The translations under genes were made by a program, and so were the position numbers. The notes under the pieces were generated by a model that worked only from the letters and a program-made list of their open reading frames with translations, made no database searches and was not told where the DNA came from. Below are positions 1 to 9,990 of a DNA stretch of 64,000 nucleotides, piece after piece (the first letter of the stretch is position 1; each line of letters starts with the position of its first letter). The stretch lies in the NCBI GenBank assembly GCA_964036315.1, contig OZ038485.1, positions 94,516,451 to 94,580,450 of the forward strand, written 5' to 3'. This stretch comes from Acanthosepion esculentum (Eukaryota; Mollusca; Cephalopoda; Sepiida; Sepiidae).

Positions 1-907
1 TTCGGATAAGCAATATGGCTTTCGCTTTTCTGTCAACTGCTTATGCATTAACGATTATTGCTGAAACTGTTTATCAAGCTTTCGATAAGAATGGTGAAGA
101 TCGGACTGTTGCTTTGGATATCTCAAAGGCATTTGACAGGCTTTGGCATACCAGTTTTCCCATGGTGAAAGGTTATGTTATTTCTGGACGAATTTTTGAA
201 CCGATTCAGTCTTTTTTATCAAATCGCGAAATGAAAGTTTTCTTGAACGGCCAATCTTCTAGATGTTTTGGATCATTACGGGCGTCCCCAAGGGCTCTAG
301 CTTTGGAACTACGTTGTTCCTAATTTTCATCATTTACCATATTGATGACATTAATTCTCAATTCGGTGTCTATCTTGTCTTATCGGTCGGATCAGGTCAA
401 ATTAGTAGTCGATCTCAAAAATGGTCTAAATTCTGTTGTTAACTGGAGCAAGGAATTGCTTGTTAATTTTAACGCTCCCAAAACGAAACTTATCTATATT
501 AATCGTCTAAGAGAACCACTTCAGTATGGTTAATTCTAACCTCCAGGACGGTGACTCGTTGCACCTTCTCGAGCTAACGTTTTCTGTTGACATGTGGAAT
601 GATTATATTGAATCACTTCCTAGGTCTTTTACTAGGTAAGTAGATTCACTTTGTTGTGCTAGGTAATTTTTCTCGCCATAATCTATCTTACATATTTATG
701 TCTACCATTCGTCTACGCTTAGGATATTGCTGCCACATTTGGTCTGGTGCTCCAGTTATATACTTAGAAATTCTAAATAAAATCCAAAGAAGAATTTTGG
801 TCCTCACCTGGCATCTCGGCATCCGTTACTTTCCCACCGCTGTAATGTAGCTTCCCTCTGCCTTATCTATAAATTCTTTAATGGTAATTGTTCTGATAAA
901 CTTTCCT
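1..907 (+). pseudogene. LINE reverse transcriptase remnant, 5' portion (palm to C-terminal region)
   Basis: Conceptual translation gives a degenerate non-LTR reverse transcriptase. Residues such as ALDISKAFDRLWH (from about 112) correspond to the first catalytic-Asp motif of the RT palm, followed by a region where the GVPQGS-type motif is broken by a frameshift near 280-330. After several stops the frame resumes at 656-850 with the C-terminal signature GYCCHIWSGAP and a helix of the NKIQRR type. Similar C-terminal blocks recur at about 4380, 43150, 34700 (minus) and 60150. The copy is interrupted at 908 by an insertion and continues at 1515. Stops and frameshifts make it non-functional. The clade (Jockey/CR1-like) is inferred only from the C-terminal pattern. 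Confidence 0.8.
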
Positions 908-1514
908 ATTTTTCTTTAAGTTTAATTCCCATCCCCTCCCTCGTTAGGTGGTTAGTGATGTCAGTTCGCAGGAAGGATGCGGAGCGCCTTGCGTTTCGTG
1001 TGAGTGTTTTCATATTTGTTGTTGTGTCTGAATGAGTGCGTGTCAGTGTGTGTGCTTGGGATGGATGAATGTACTATAATATTATAGTCCCGCATTGATT
1101 TCGGCTAATGAACTGGTATTTCTGCCACATTTAGTCATTGTGTGGGGTTTTATTTACTAATAATATTTTCTTTAGTTTCTTGTAAATATTTTGTATTCAT
1201 TTTGTAAATACTCATTGGGGTTAATTTTTTAGAATTGTTATTTTATTCCCCCCCCCCCACAGATATTGAATTGTAAATATGGGGACGAATTAGTATTTTC
1301 ATAGAGACAGTGAGGTATTATGGTGGTTGTAGTAAGAACGGTTCGTATGAATGTGGTGTTTTGGTGTAAGGAATATTGTTCGTGCGATTGGGTCAGTGTT
1401 TGCGGCTAGCTAAGTTATAGTTAAGACAAATGAAGACCGTCCTTTTTTTCCCCAATCCCCACTTCGGCCTTGTGCCACATTTCTGTATTTTCGCAGAATA
1501 AATATCACTTTCCT
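900..1514. mobile_element. About 599-bp insertion inside the LINE, with 8-bp direct flanks
   Basis: The sequence ACTTTCCT occurs at 900-907 and again at 1507-1514. The LINE reading resumes immediately after the second copy, as shown by comparison with the uninterrupted paralogue around 4550-4610. The simplest reading is a target-site duplication around an insertion at 908-1506. The insert contains a C-run at 1248-1259 and ends in GCAGAATAAATATC, which resembles an AATAAA-type 3' end. No coding domain is recognised. It could be a SINE or a short non-autonomous element. Confidence 0.6.
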
Positions 1515-1850
1515 CTATGGTATCTAGACTCTATGGAGTTAAGCGCAGTACTAGATTGGTGGCACAATCTTATGGTTTTACAGTTGGATTAGCTAGACGT
1601 AACCGTAAGTTCTATGCTAACAGTTTCTTCACTCGCACTTCTCGCTTCTGTGTTCTTAGTTTCCAATCAACTTCGATCTTCAAAAATTTAAATGCAGTGT
1701 TAATCGTTATTACCTGTCTACTTAATTCCTGTTCTTTTATTGTTCTTCTTCCTTAATAATGTTTTATTCTTATATTCTTTCACACTCAGTAACTCCTTTG
1801 CGTCTTAGTAATTTCATTGCCTTGTTTGGGTTGAACTGATTTTAAAATGT
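1515..1850 (+). pseudogene. LINE 3' end, continuation of the copy at 1-907
   Basis: Translation matches the C-terminal segment of the same LINE seen at 4570-4780 and 60350-60560: a Arg-rich stretch, then an NSFFTRTS block, then a region matching FK.NLNAV. The 3' untranslated part, with CACACTCAGTAA and CTTAGTAATTTCATTGCC, is shared with copies ending near 4900 and 44595. Premature stops show it is dead. Confidence 0.7.
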
Positions 1851-2425
1851 CTAGCTGTCATCTAGTGGTTATGAGAAATATAACAAATCTACGGCTAGGA
1901 CTTTATCAAGAGAGTTCGTCGTTTACTTCGCATTATTTCCATTATATTTACTAATAAATTAAAAGTTTTCAGTTAGAGACAAAAGAGGCGAATTGGGTTC
2001 CATTGTTTAAATCTCGCCGGCAGACAAGATCACGAGGACATCTCGTCTAGTTCTTATTTTTAGTACTGCTCAGTTATTGTTCACTCGTTTCCACTGAAAC
2101 GTCGAAAGTTGTTGCAAAAAGCATTGTCCAGTTTGTTATTTTAATTCACTATAAACTGAGCCTCTTCCGGAAGCCAAAATAAATACTATGCAAAATGTAA
2201 AGAAATAAAAAAAAAAAAAGGAAATAAAATTCTTAATCTAGAGTTTTGTTTTCTTTTACCGGTATCGATTACTAATTTCAAATATATGAGCGCATTCCGT
2301 TTGGGCTTCCGTAGAGGGATAAATTTACAATCAAGTTAAACTAGGTCCCTATTAATCTTTATAAAATTTAATAACGTGTTTGTTTTTTGTTTTTGTGTTT
2401 TTTTTTTTCAAATTTTCGTGATCTA
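1851..2425. other. Unassigned AT-rich spacer
   Basis: I recognise no gene or repeat family here. It contains an A-run near 2206-2218 and a T-run near 2390-2409, which could be retroposon tails. Confidence 0.4.
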
Positions 2426-2728
2426 TCAGTCAGTTATGTGCTATGCAGGATACAGTCTTAGGCGATCATGTATCTTTCGATACATGACTGACGAGGCAGA
2501 TTTTTTCCCGCAGTAGGTTGCCATTTCTTTCTTAACCCAGTTGTCGTCCAAGGCTGTGGAACCCGATTTGTCCTGCTATTTACCCATAGCTGGTGGGGGA
2601 GGGAGAAGAAGAGGATTCATACTTTTCCAAAGGGTATTAGCACGTAAGTGAATGTAATGGATTCGATTGGAATTCGAACTCGGCTCTCCGATTCCTCAAT
2701 CCGAGCCACTACCTATTACTCCACCGTA
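2426..2728 (-). mobile_element. tRNA-derived SINE (family A), near full length
   Basis: Read on the minus strand, it starts with a tRNA-like head ending in a B-box-like GAGTTCGAATTCC, followed by a conserved body (TTAGCACGTAAGTG complement, CCCATAGCTGG complement) and ends in a segment carrying GCCTAAG and ATAACTGACTGA. The same unit recurs at 3077-3341 (minus), 23366-23663 (plus), 51641-51910 (plus) and 62678-62872 (plus, truncated). tRNA-headed SINEs are well known in cephalopods; the exact family name was not checked. Confidence 0.8.
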
Positions 2729-2984
2729 CAGAAACGATATTATAAACAGGACTCCCCTTCTAAATCGATAACAAATCAATATTTTCCGATTCTCACAATT
2801 AATTTGCACAAGAGTGTACCAGCACCTGAGTAGTCATACCACTCAATCACCATCTATGTTGGAATCTATGGATAAGTTTATATAATTTTGTACACTATCT
2901 CAATTGAGTGTTATTGATGAGGATGTAAGCTACTGGATTTCAAGCCTCATCCGATGTTTGCCAATAGGAGTAGATACGTTTGTC

Positions 2985-3076
2985 TGTTGGTTGTTTTTAT
3001 TTAGCGGCATATCAACCTCTATGGGCTATTTAATGACAAAATCTAAATATTTTGTACATAATTTCGTGGTTTCAAC
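2985..3076 (-). repeat. Family B dispersed repeat, terminal fragment
   Basis: Contains the hallmark GCGGCATATCAACCTCTATG followed by a TTTAATGAC-type block and TAAATATTTTG. It is the same terminal module as at 5183, 9937, 29620, 30500 and 57690. It abuts the SINE at 3077. Confidence 0.6.
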
Positions 3077-3341
3077 TCAGTCAGTTACGCGCCATGCGTG
3101 GTACACACTTAGGCGATCATGTATCTTTTGATACATGACTGACGAAGCAGATTTTTCCCCGCAGTAGTTTTCTTTCTGGGGTAGACTAGTTGCCATCGAA
3201 GGCTATAGAACCCGGTCTGTCCATAGCTAGTCGGGAGAGAAGAAGAGTATTAGCACGTAAGTGAATGTAATGGATTCAACTGAAATTCGAACTCGGCTCT
3301 CCGATTCCTCAATCCGAGCTACCACCCATTACTCCACCGTC
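3077..3341 (-). mobile_element. tRNA-derived SINE (family A), second copy
   Basis: Same head, body and tail order as the copy at 2426-2728, with small internal deletions in the body. The head again carries the complement of GAGTTCGAATTTC. The two copies lie in the same orientation about 650 bp apart, each preceded by unrelated sequence, so independent insertions are more likely than a segmental duplication. Confidence 0.78.
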
Positions 3342-3649
3342 CACTTCAATTCACAGTGCCTATTGTTCAACTCCCACCAAATCTGAATAGACATATTTCG
3401 TGTAACGGAGGTGAGCGAAGCATAGAAAAATTTTAATTTTAAAAAGCCAAGTAATGAAAAGAGAAATCTGGCGGCGGGTACATAATTTAACCAATCAGTG
3501 AAGCAGTGCATTTTTTTTTTAACGACCGATGACTCATTTGTGCATTCAGCAAATTTCCGTCTGGCAAACCACTCACCATCTACTCCACCCTCATCTTATT
3601 TTCTACCCTTTACTCTCAAAATCAACAGTTAACTATCATCGTTTGGATA

Positions 3650-4905
3650 TCTCAGTTTAAAATTCAACGGAGTATACTTCCTTTGGCCGTGATAAAGCTA
3701 CCCAAATATGATCATTTTACCATCCATAAATAATATTTATTCTGATGAGACAACTATTTACTCATGTCTCGAAAGCAAATCTACCCAGTTCGATCAGGTC
3801 AAGTTGGTAACTGATTTAAAAAATGGACCTACTGTCTGTTATCAACTGGATAATGGAATAGCTTGTTAATTTTTATGCCTCCAAATCGAAACTTATCCCA
3901 ATTAATCATTTGAATGTCACATATTAGCATAACTGAAGATCGCCCCCAGGAGAATAACTCGTTTCGCCTTGTTAAGATAACATTCTCGACTGAAGTGGAA
4001 AGATCATATTGAATTAATTGAAAGGTTTACTGCTAGTAAAGTTAGTGTTGTGAATATGGATTATCTCCCCTTTGATAATCCAAGCTATAAAAGCTGTACA
4101 TTTCCGCTTGTCAAGTAGACGAGTAGTAAGATTCTTAATTGAATAAATTGTAATGAAAACAGGACAAGAGATTCTGTCTTGTAATCTTTTATTCAATTAA
4201 GAATCTTACTACTCGTCTACTTGACAAGCGGAAATGTACAGCTTTTATAGCTTGGATTATCAAAGGGGAGATAATCCATACTCACAACAGTTAGTTCACA
4301 ATTTTCGTGCTGGACAATTTTTCTCTTCAGAATCTGTCTTGCATATTTATAAGTCTGCCATTCGCCCATACCTTGAATATTGCTGCCACATATAGTCCGG
4401 TGTTTCTGTCATATATTTAGAGAGTTTTGATAAAATCCAAAGAAGAATCAGCAATATTATTGATCCTGACATGGTGTCTCGGCTTCAGTCGCTTTCTCGC
4501 CGCCGTAATGAAGCTTCCCTGTGTCTTTTCTATAAATACTTCCATGGTAATTTTTCGGATTAACTTTTCTCTGTGGTACCCTGACTTTATGGATTTAAGC
4601 GTAGTACTAGATTGGCATCAAGGTCTCATCAATTTACAGTTAAATTGACTAGATCGAAACGTAAGTTCTATGTTAACGGTTCCTTTTCGCTTACTTCTCA
4701 CTTGTGGAATTCTCTTCCGCCTCTCGGGTTTCCACAAAATTTGATCTTCAAAACTTTTAATGCAATGTCAATCGTTACGTCTTTTTGATTACTCTTATAT
4801 CGTTCTCGCTCCTTAATAATGTTTCTTTTGTTTGTTTGTTTGTTTGTTTTTCTTATTCTTTCACACTCAGTGTCTTAGTGGGGGTTAAATGATTTAAAAA
4901 AAGCA
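3650..4905 (+). pseudogene. LINE remnant (same group as 1-1850), interrupted by a foldback element
   Basis: Translation of 3690-3900 gives a YINNIYSDETT-like block, and 4370-4450 gives the YCCHI.SG.S and DKIQRR C-terminal region. The part at 4520-4780 continues to the 3' end. Stops and frameshifts are frequent. A 242-bp hairpin at 4047-4288 splits the element. The 3' end carries a (GTTT)n stretch near 4828-4850 and the CACACTCAGTG terminus shared with 1790 and 44520. Confidence 0.75.
4047..4288. mobile_element. Foldback MITE, about 100-bp near-perfect arms
   Basis: The left arm at about 4047-4146 and right arm at about 4190-4288 are reverse complements with almost no mismatch (for example CTACTCGTCTACTTGACAAG on the right against its complement on the left), separated by a loop of roughly 45 bp. 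AGTTAGT lies directly outside both ends (4040-4046 and 4289-4295), consistent with a target-site duplication. It sits inside a decayed LINE. No protein is encoded; the open frame on the minus strand is an arm artefact. Confidence 0.85.
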
Positions 4906-5182
4906 AATATATCTTAGTAAAGTACATATATATTAGTCTGACACAAGGACAAACAAAATCACCCAGTGAGAATCGAACACACTGCTACTAGCTTGCGAAA
5001 CTGGCATATCAACTCTCTTACTTCAGTGGGCGAAACTCGCCATTCCCAAAATATTTTGGAAGATGGTCAGATGGGGGCGCAGAAACCCAAAAGCAAGGAA
5101 TAGACATTACTTTCTCGATATTGGGCAGTTTTGAGCATGCTAGGTGCCCCATCCTTGTGGCCATGTGCTAAATTTCTGTTTT
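4906..5182. other. Unassigned spacer
   Basis: No gene recognised. The part at 4955-5035 has a tRNA-like GAGAATCGAACAC block, which may be a degenerate tRNA-type SINE head on the minus strand, but the rest does not support it firmly. Confidence 0.3.
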
Positions 5183-5220
5183 GGTTTGGTTTGTTTTACG
5201 GTATATCAACCTCAATGGGT
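5183..5220 (-). repeat. Family B fragment, left side of the U2-array insertion site
   Basis: TTTGTTTTACGGTATATCAA followed by CCTCAATGGGT is the family B terminal module. Its continuation (CATTTAATGCCGACACC) is found only after the array at 9291, so the array split this copy. The uninterrupted arrangement is visible at 9937-9990. Confidence 0.75.
5204..5220. repeat. Target-site duplication, left copy
   Basis: TATCAACCTCAATGGGT, repeated identically at 9274-9290 on the far side of the U2-headed array. A 17-bp perfect duplication at these boundaries is typical of LINE-type target-primed reverse transcription. Confidence 0.8.
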
Positions 5221-5222
5221 TG

Positions 5223-5268
5223 ATCGCTTCTCGGCCTTTTGGCTAAGATCAAAGTGTAGTATCTGTTC
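5223..5268 (+). ncRNA. U2 snRNA 5'-end fragment (pseudogene head of the array)
   Basis: Contains U2 positions 1-46, including stem-loop I (CTCGGCCTTTTGGCTAAG) and the branch-site recognition element GTAGTA. Only this first unit retains the true 5' terminus ATCGCTTCTC; the others begin at CACGGCC or CCCGGCC. It is a truncated fragment joined to foreign sequence and cannot be a working U2. Confidence 0.85.
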
Positions 5269-5900
5269 GCGGATTGCTCGCTGAATGATCGCCTTTAGGC
5301 CGGGAGCGATCACTGATACGGGCCGGTCGCGGGGATTCGTCCCTGCGCTGGTAGTATCGGGGCTGCGTCTGACTAGCTATGACAAGCTAAGACCAGCCAT
5401 GACCAGCTATGACTAGCTAAGACCAGCTCTGACCAGCTTGGACAAGCTAAGACCAGCTAAAGCACTGCGGCCCGGGTGAAAGCTCGGGTCCACTCCCCCT
5501 CCCGTCCCACGTTAAACCCCGACCTTGTGTCACAACCTGACCGTGTGGGAGGTCAAGTAAATCCACGGCCTTTTGGCTAAGATCAAAGTGTAGTATCTGT
5601 TCGCAGATTACTCGCTGAATGATCGCCTTTAGGCCGGGAGCGATCACTGATACAGGCCGGTCGCAGGGATTCGTCCCTGCGCTGGTAGTATCGGGGCTAC
5701 GTCTGACTAGCTATGACAAGCTAAGACCAGCCATGACCAGCTAAGACTAGCTAAGACCAGCTCTGACCAGCTTGGACAAGCTAAGACCAGCTAAAGCACT
5801 GCGGCCCGGGTGAAAGCTCGGGTCCACTCCCCCTCCCGTCCCACGTTAAACCCCGACCTTGTGTCACAACCTGACCGTGTGGGAGGTCAAGTAAATCCAC

Positions 5901-7436
5901 GGCCTTTTGGCTAAGATCAAAGTGTAGTATCTGTTCGCGGATTGCTCGCTGAATGATCGCCTTTAGGCCGGGAGCGATCACTGATACAGGCCGGTCGCGG
6001 GGATTCGTCCCTGCGCTGGTAGTATCGGGGCTACGTCTGACTAGCTATGACAAGCTAAGACCAGCCATGACCAGCTATGACTAGCTAAGACCAGCTCTGA
6101 CCAGCTTGGACAAGCTAAGACCAGCTAAAGCACTGCGGCCCGGGTGAAAGCTCGGGTCCACTCCCCCTCCCGTCCCACGTTAAACCCCGACCTTGTGTCA
6201 CAACCTGACCGTGTGGGAGGTCAAGTAAATCCACGGCCTTTTGGCTAAGATCAAAGTGTAGTATCTGTTCGCAGATTACTCGGTGAATGATCGCCTTTAG
6301 GCCGGGAGCGATCACTGATACAGGCCGGTCGCAGGGATTCGTCCCTGCGCTGGTAGTATCGGGGCTACGTCTGACTAGCTATGACCAGCTCTGACCAGCT
6401 TGGACAAGCCATGACCAGCTATGACCAGCTAAGACCAGCTAAAGCACTGAGGCCCGGGTGAAAGCTCGGGTCCACTCCCCCTCCCGTCCCACGTTAAACC
6501 CCGACCTTGTGTCACAACCTGACCGTGTGGGAGGTCAAGTAAATCCACGGCCTTTTGGCTAAGATCAAAGTGTAGTATCTGTTCTCAGATTACTCGCTGA
6601 ATGATCGCCTTTAGGCTGGGAGCGGTCACCGATACAGGCCGGTCGCAGGGATTCGTCCCTGCGCTGGTAGTATCATAGCTAGACTAGCTAAAGCCAAAGC
6701 TAAAGACCAGCTTGGACAAGCTATGACCAGCTAAAGCCAAAGCACTGCGGCCCGGGTGAAAACTCGGGTCCACTCCCCCTCCCGTCCCACGTTAAACCCC
6801 GACCTTGTGTCACAACCTGACCGTGTGGGAGGTCAAGTAAATCCCCGGCCTTTTGGCTAAGATCAAAGTGTAGTATCTGTTCTCAGATTACTCGCTGAAT
6901 GATCGCCTTTAGGCTGGGAGCGGTCACCGATACAGGCCGGTCGCAGGGATTCGTCCCTGCGCTGGTAGTATCATAGCTAGATTAGCTAAAGCTAAAGACC
7001 AGCTTGGACAAGCTATGACCAGCTAAAGCCAAAGCACTGCGGCCCGGGTGAAAACTCGGGTCCATTCCCCCTCCCGTCCCACGTTAAACCCCGACCTTGT
7101 GTCACAACCTGACCGTGTGGGAGGTCAAGTAAATCCCCGGCCTTTTGGCTAAGATCAAAGTGTAGTATCTGTTCTCAGATTACTCGCTGAATGATCGCCT
7201 TTAGGCTGGGAGCGGTCACCGATACAGGCCGGTCGCAGGGATTCGTCCCTGCGCTGGTAGTATCATAGCTAGACTAGCTAAAGCCAAAGCTAAAGACCAG
7301 CTTGGACAAGCTATGACCAGCTAAAGCCAAAGCACTGCGGCCCGGGTGAAAACTCGGGTCCATTCCCCCTCCCGTCCCACGTTAAACCCCGACCTTGTGT
7401 CACAACCTGACCGTGTGGGAGGTCAAGTAAATCCCC
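5901..7436 (+). repeat. Higher-order repeat block 1 of the U2-headed array
   Basis: Unit lengths 334-314-298-292-298 form a five-unit block. The next block at 7437-8954 has 334-314-298-292-280. The 1536-bp offset also aligns diagnostic variants: the TCGGTGAATG variant at 6280 and 7816, and the internal deletion of the AGCTAAGACC tract at 6375 and 7911. Confidence 0.8.
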
Positions 7437-8954
7437 GGCCTTTTGGCTAAGATCAAAGTGTAGTATCTGTTCGCGGATTGCTCGCTGAATGATCGCCTTT
7501 AGGCCGGGAGCGATCACTGATACAGGCCGGTCGCGGGGATTCGTCCCTGCGCTGGTAGTATCGGGGCTACGTCTGACTAGCTATGACAAGCTAAGACCAG
7601 CCATGACCAGCTATGACTAGCTAAGACCAGCTCTGACCAGCTTGGACAAGCTAAGACCAGCTAAAGCACTGCGGCCCGGGTGAAAGCTCGGGTCCACTCC
7701 CCCTCCCGTCCCACGTTAAACCCCGACCTTGTGTCACAACCTGACCGTGTGGGAGGTCAAGTAAATCCACGGCCTTTTGGCTAAGATCAAAGTGTAGTAT
7801 CTGTTCGCAGATTACTCGGTGAATGATCGCCTTTAGGCCGGGAGCGATCACTGATACAGGCCGGTCGCAGGGATTCGTCCCTGCGCTGGTAGTATCGGGG
7901 CTACGTCTGACTAGCTATGACCAGCTCTGACCAGCTTGGACAAGCCATGACCAGCTATGACCAGCTAAGACCAGCTAAAGCACTGAGGCCCGGGTGAAAG
8001 CTCGGGTCCACTCCCCCTCCCGTCCCACGTTAAACCCCGACCTTGTGTCACAACCTGACCGTGTGGGAGGTCAAGTAAATCCACGGCCTTTTGGCTAAGA
8101 TCAAAGTGTAGTATCTGTTCTCAGATTACTCGCTGAATGATCGCCTTTAGGCTGGGAGCGGTCACCGATACAGGCCGGTCGCAGGGATTCGTCCCTGCGC
8201 TGGTAGTATCATAGCTAGACTAGCTAAAGCCAAAGCTAAAGACCAGCTTGGACAAGCTATGACCAGCTAAAGCCAAAGCACTGCGGCCCGGGTGAAAACT
8301 CGGGTCCACTCCCCCTCCCGTCCCACGTTAAACCCCGACCTTGTGTCACAACCTGACCGTGTGGGAGGTCAAGTAAATCCCCGGCCTTTTGGCTAAGATC
8401 AAAGTGTAGTATCTGTTCTCAGATTACTCGCTGAATGATCGCCTTTAGGCTGGGAGCGGTCACCGATACAGGCCGGTCGCAGGGATTCGTCCCTGCGCTG
8501 GTAGTATCATAGCTAGATTAGCTAAAGCTAAAGACCAGCTTGGACAAGCTATGACCAGCTAAAGCCAAAGCACTGCGGCCCGGGTGAAAACTCGGGTCCA
8601 TTCCCCCTCCCGTCCCACGTTAAACCCCGACCTTGTGTCACAACCTGACCGTGTGGGAGGTCAAGTAAATCCCCGGCCTTTTGGCTAAGATCAAAGTGTA
8701 GTATCTGTTCTCAGATTACTCGCTGAATGATCGCCTTTAGGCTGGGAGCGGTCACCGATACAGGCCGGTCGCAGGGATTCGTCCCTGCGCTGGTAGTATC
8801 ATAGCTAGATTAGCTAAAGCCAAAGCTAAAGACCAGCTTGGACAAGCTATGACCAGCTAAAGCCAAAGCACTGCGGCCCGGGTGAAAACTCGGGTCCATT
8901 CCCCCTCCCGTCCCACGTTAAACCCCGACCTTGTGGGAGGTCAAGTAAATCCCC
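7437..8954 (+). repeat. Higher-order repeat block 2 of the U2-headed array
   Basis: Same order of unit types as block 1, ending in a unit shortened by loss of GTGTCACAACCTGACC near 8934. This points to a block duplication (unequal exchange) after the unit types had diverged. Confidence 0.8.
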
Positions 8955-9273
8955 GGCCTTTTGGCTAAGATCAAAGTGTAGTATCTGTTCGCAGATTACT
9001 CCCTGAATGATCGCCTTTAGGCCGGGAGCGATCACTGATACAGGCCGGTCGCAGGGATTCGTCCCTGCGCTGGTAGTATCGGGGCTACGTCTGACTAGCT
9101 ATGACAAGCTAAGACCAGCCATGACCAGCTATGACTAGCTTAGACCAGCTCTGACCAGCTTGGACAAGCTATGACCAGCTAAGACCAGCGGCCCAGGTGA
9201 AAACACTCGGGTCCCCACTTTAAAAACCGACCTTGTGTCACAACCTGACTCAGTGGGGGGTCAAGTAAATACC

Positions 9274-9364
9274 TATCAACCTCAATGGGTCATTTAATGC
9301 CGACACCTTTTTTTTCCTGGTAATATTTTTGTGTCTGTCTATATTTCTGAGATGAGGTATTATG
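9274..9364 (-). repeat. Family B fragment, right side of the U2-array insertion, with right TSD copy
   Basis: TATCAACCTCAATGGGT at 9274-9290 duplicates 5204-5220 and is followed by CATTTAATGCCGACACC, the expected continuation of the family B module interrupted at 5220. Confidence 0.75.
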
Positions 9365-9632
9365 TACAGTATTTACATTAGTCGGACTATTGTCCTCATC
9401 TTTGTCGCCATATTTGTCACAACGTTTCGGCCGTTGTACGCTCCGGCCTTCTTCAGGTGGTTGGAACTTCATGGCTCGTGGAACTAGAACAGTCTACCCC
9501 AGTGATCGAAATAAAGGGTTCGGTTCGAAATTCCAACCAGCTGAAGAAGGCCGGAGCGTACAACGGCCGAAACGTTGTGACAAATATGGCGACAAAGATG
9601 AGGACAATAGTCCGACTAATGTAAATACTGTA
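9365..9632. mobile_element. Foldback element with hammerhead-like core in each arm
   Basis: TACAGTATTTACATTAGTCG at 9365 is mirrored at 9613-9632. The arms of about 108 bp differ at only a few positions, with a loop of about 50 bp. Each arm carries CTGAAGA, a 5-bp stem (GGCCG/CGGCC) and GAAAC: plus strand 9541-9573, minus strand around 9456. That is the order of a hammerhead catalytic core, but with one extra A before stem II and no obvious stem III/cleavage triplet. Penelope-like elements are known to carry hammerhead motifs in their terminal repeats, so Penelope origin is inferred. It lies within a family B copy. A longer, older relative is at 12250-12965. Confidence 0.75.
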
Positions 9633-9990
9633 ATATTTTTGTATTGTCAAAAATCTATTTCTGTTAATATTTTTCCTTAAAAAACGTATAGCTGGTAATA
9701 TCTTTTCAAAAACGTATAGCTGCTAATATTTTTTTTTCAAAAGCTTATAGCTGGTAATATTTTTTCAAAAACGCATAGCCGGCAACACTATTCTTTAAAA
9801 AAAAATCGTATGGCTGATAATATTATTTTTTCCAAAACGTACAGCTGGCAACATTATTTTTTTTCAAAAACTTATTATCAGAGGCCTTGCTGTTGGACGT
9901 AGTTTATCGTCTTACCCAGGACGGTTTAGTTTGGTTTGGTTTGTTTTATGGCATATCATCCTCAATTGGGTTATTTAATGCCGACAAGAT
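9633..9990 (-). repeat. Family B internal degenerate minisatellite and a second family B end
   Basis: From 9680 to 9870, units of roughly 28-32 bp recur (AACGTATAGCTGGTAATATT and variants). A fresh family B terminal module starts at 9930 (GGTTTGTTTTATGGCATATC). Confidence 0.65.

Larger units (their letters stand above)
5221..9273 (+). repeat. Tandem array of 13 U2 snRNA-headed units
   Basis: The first unit begins at 5223 with ATCGCTTCTCGGCCTTTTGG and continues through GATCAAAGTGTAGTATCTGT, which is the first 46 nt of U2 spliceosomal RNA in its invertebrate form (AAAG). The U2 identity stops after CTGTTC, before stem-loop IIa and the Sm site, so the units are not functional U2 genes. The following body has a GC-rich hairpin (GCAGGGA-TTCG-TCCCTGC) and a run of AGCTAAGACC-like 10-bp repeats. 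GGCCTTTTGG starts at 5233, 5567, 5901, 6235, 6549, 6847, 7139, 7437, 7771, 8085, 8383, 8675 and 8955, giving unit lengths 334, 334, 334, 314, 298, 292, 298, 334, 314, 298, 292, 280 and a last partial unit. Later units lack the first few U2 bases. Minus-strand open frames here are by-products of the repeat. Confidence 0.9.

Noticed and set aside
5223..5268. Functional U2 snRNA gene
   Set aside because: Identity ends after the first 46 nt; stem-loop IIa, the Sm site and the 3' domains are absent.
5447..9035. Series of identical 62-68-codon minus-strand frames
   Set aside because: They occur once per unit of the U2-headed array and end within the U2 part, with no codon-level conservation beyond the DNA repeat itself.
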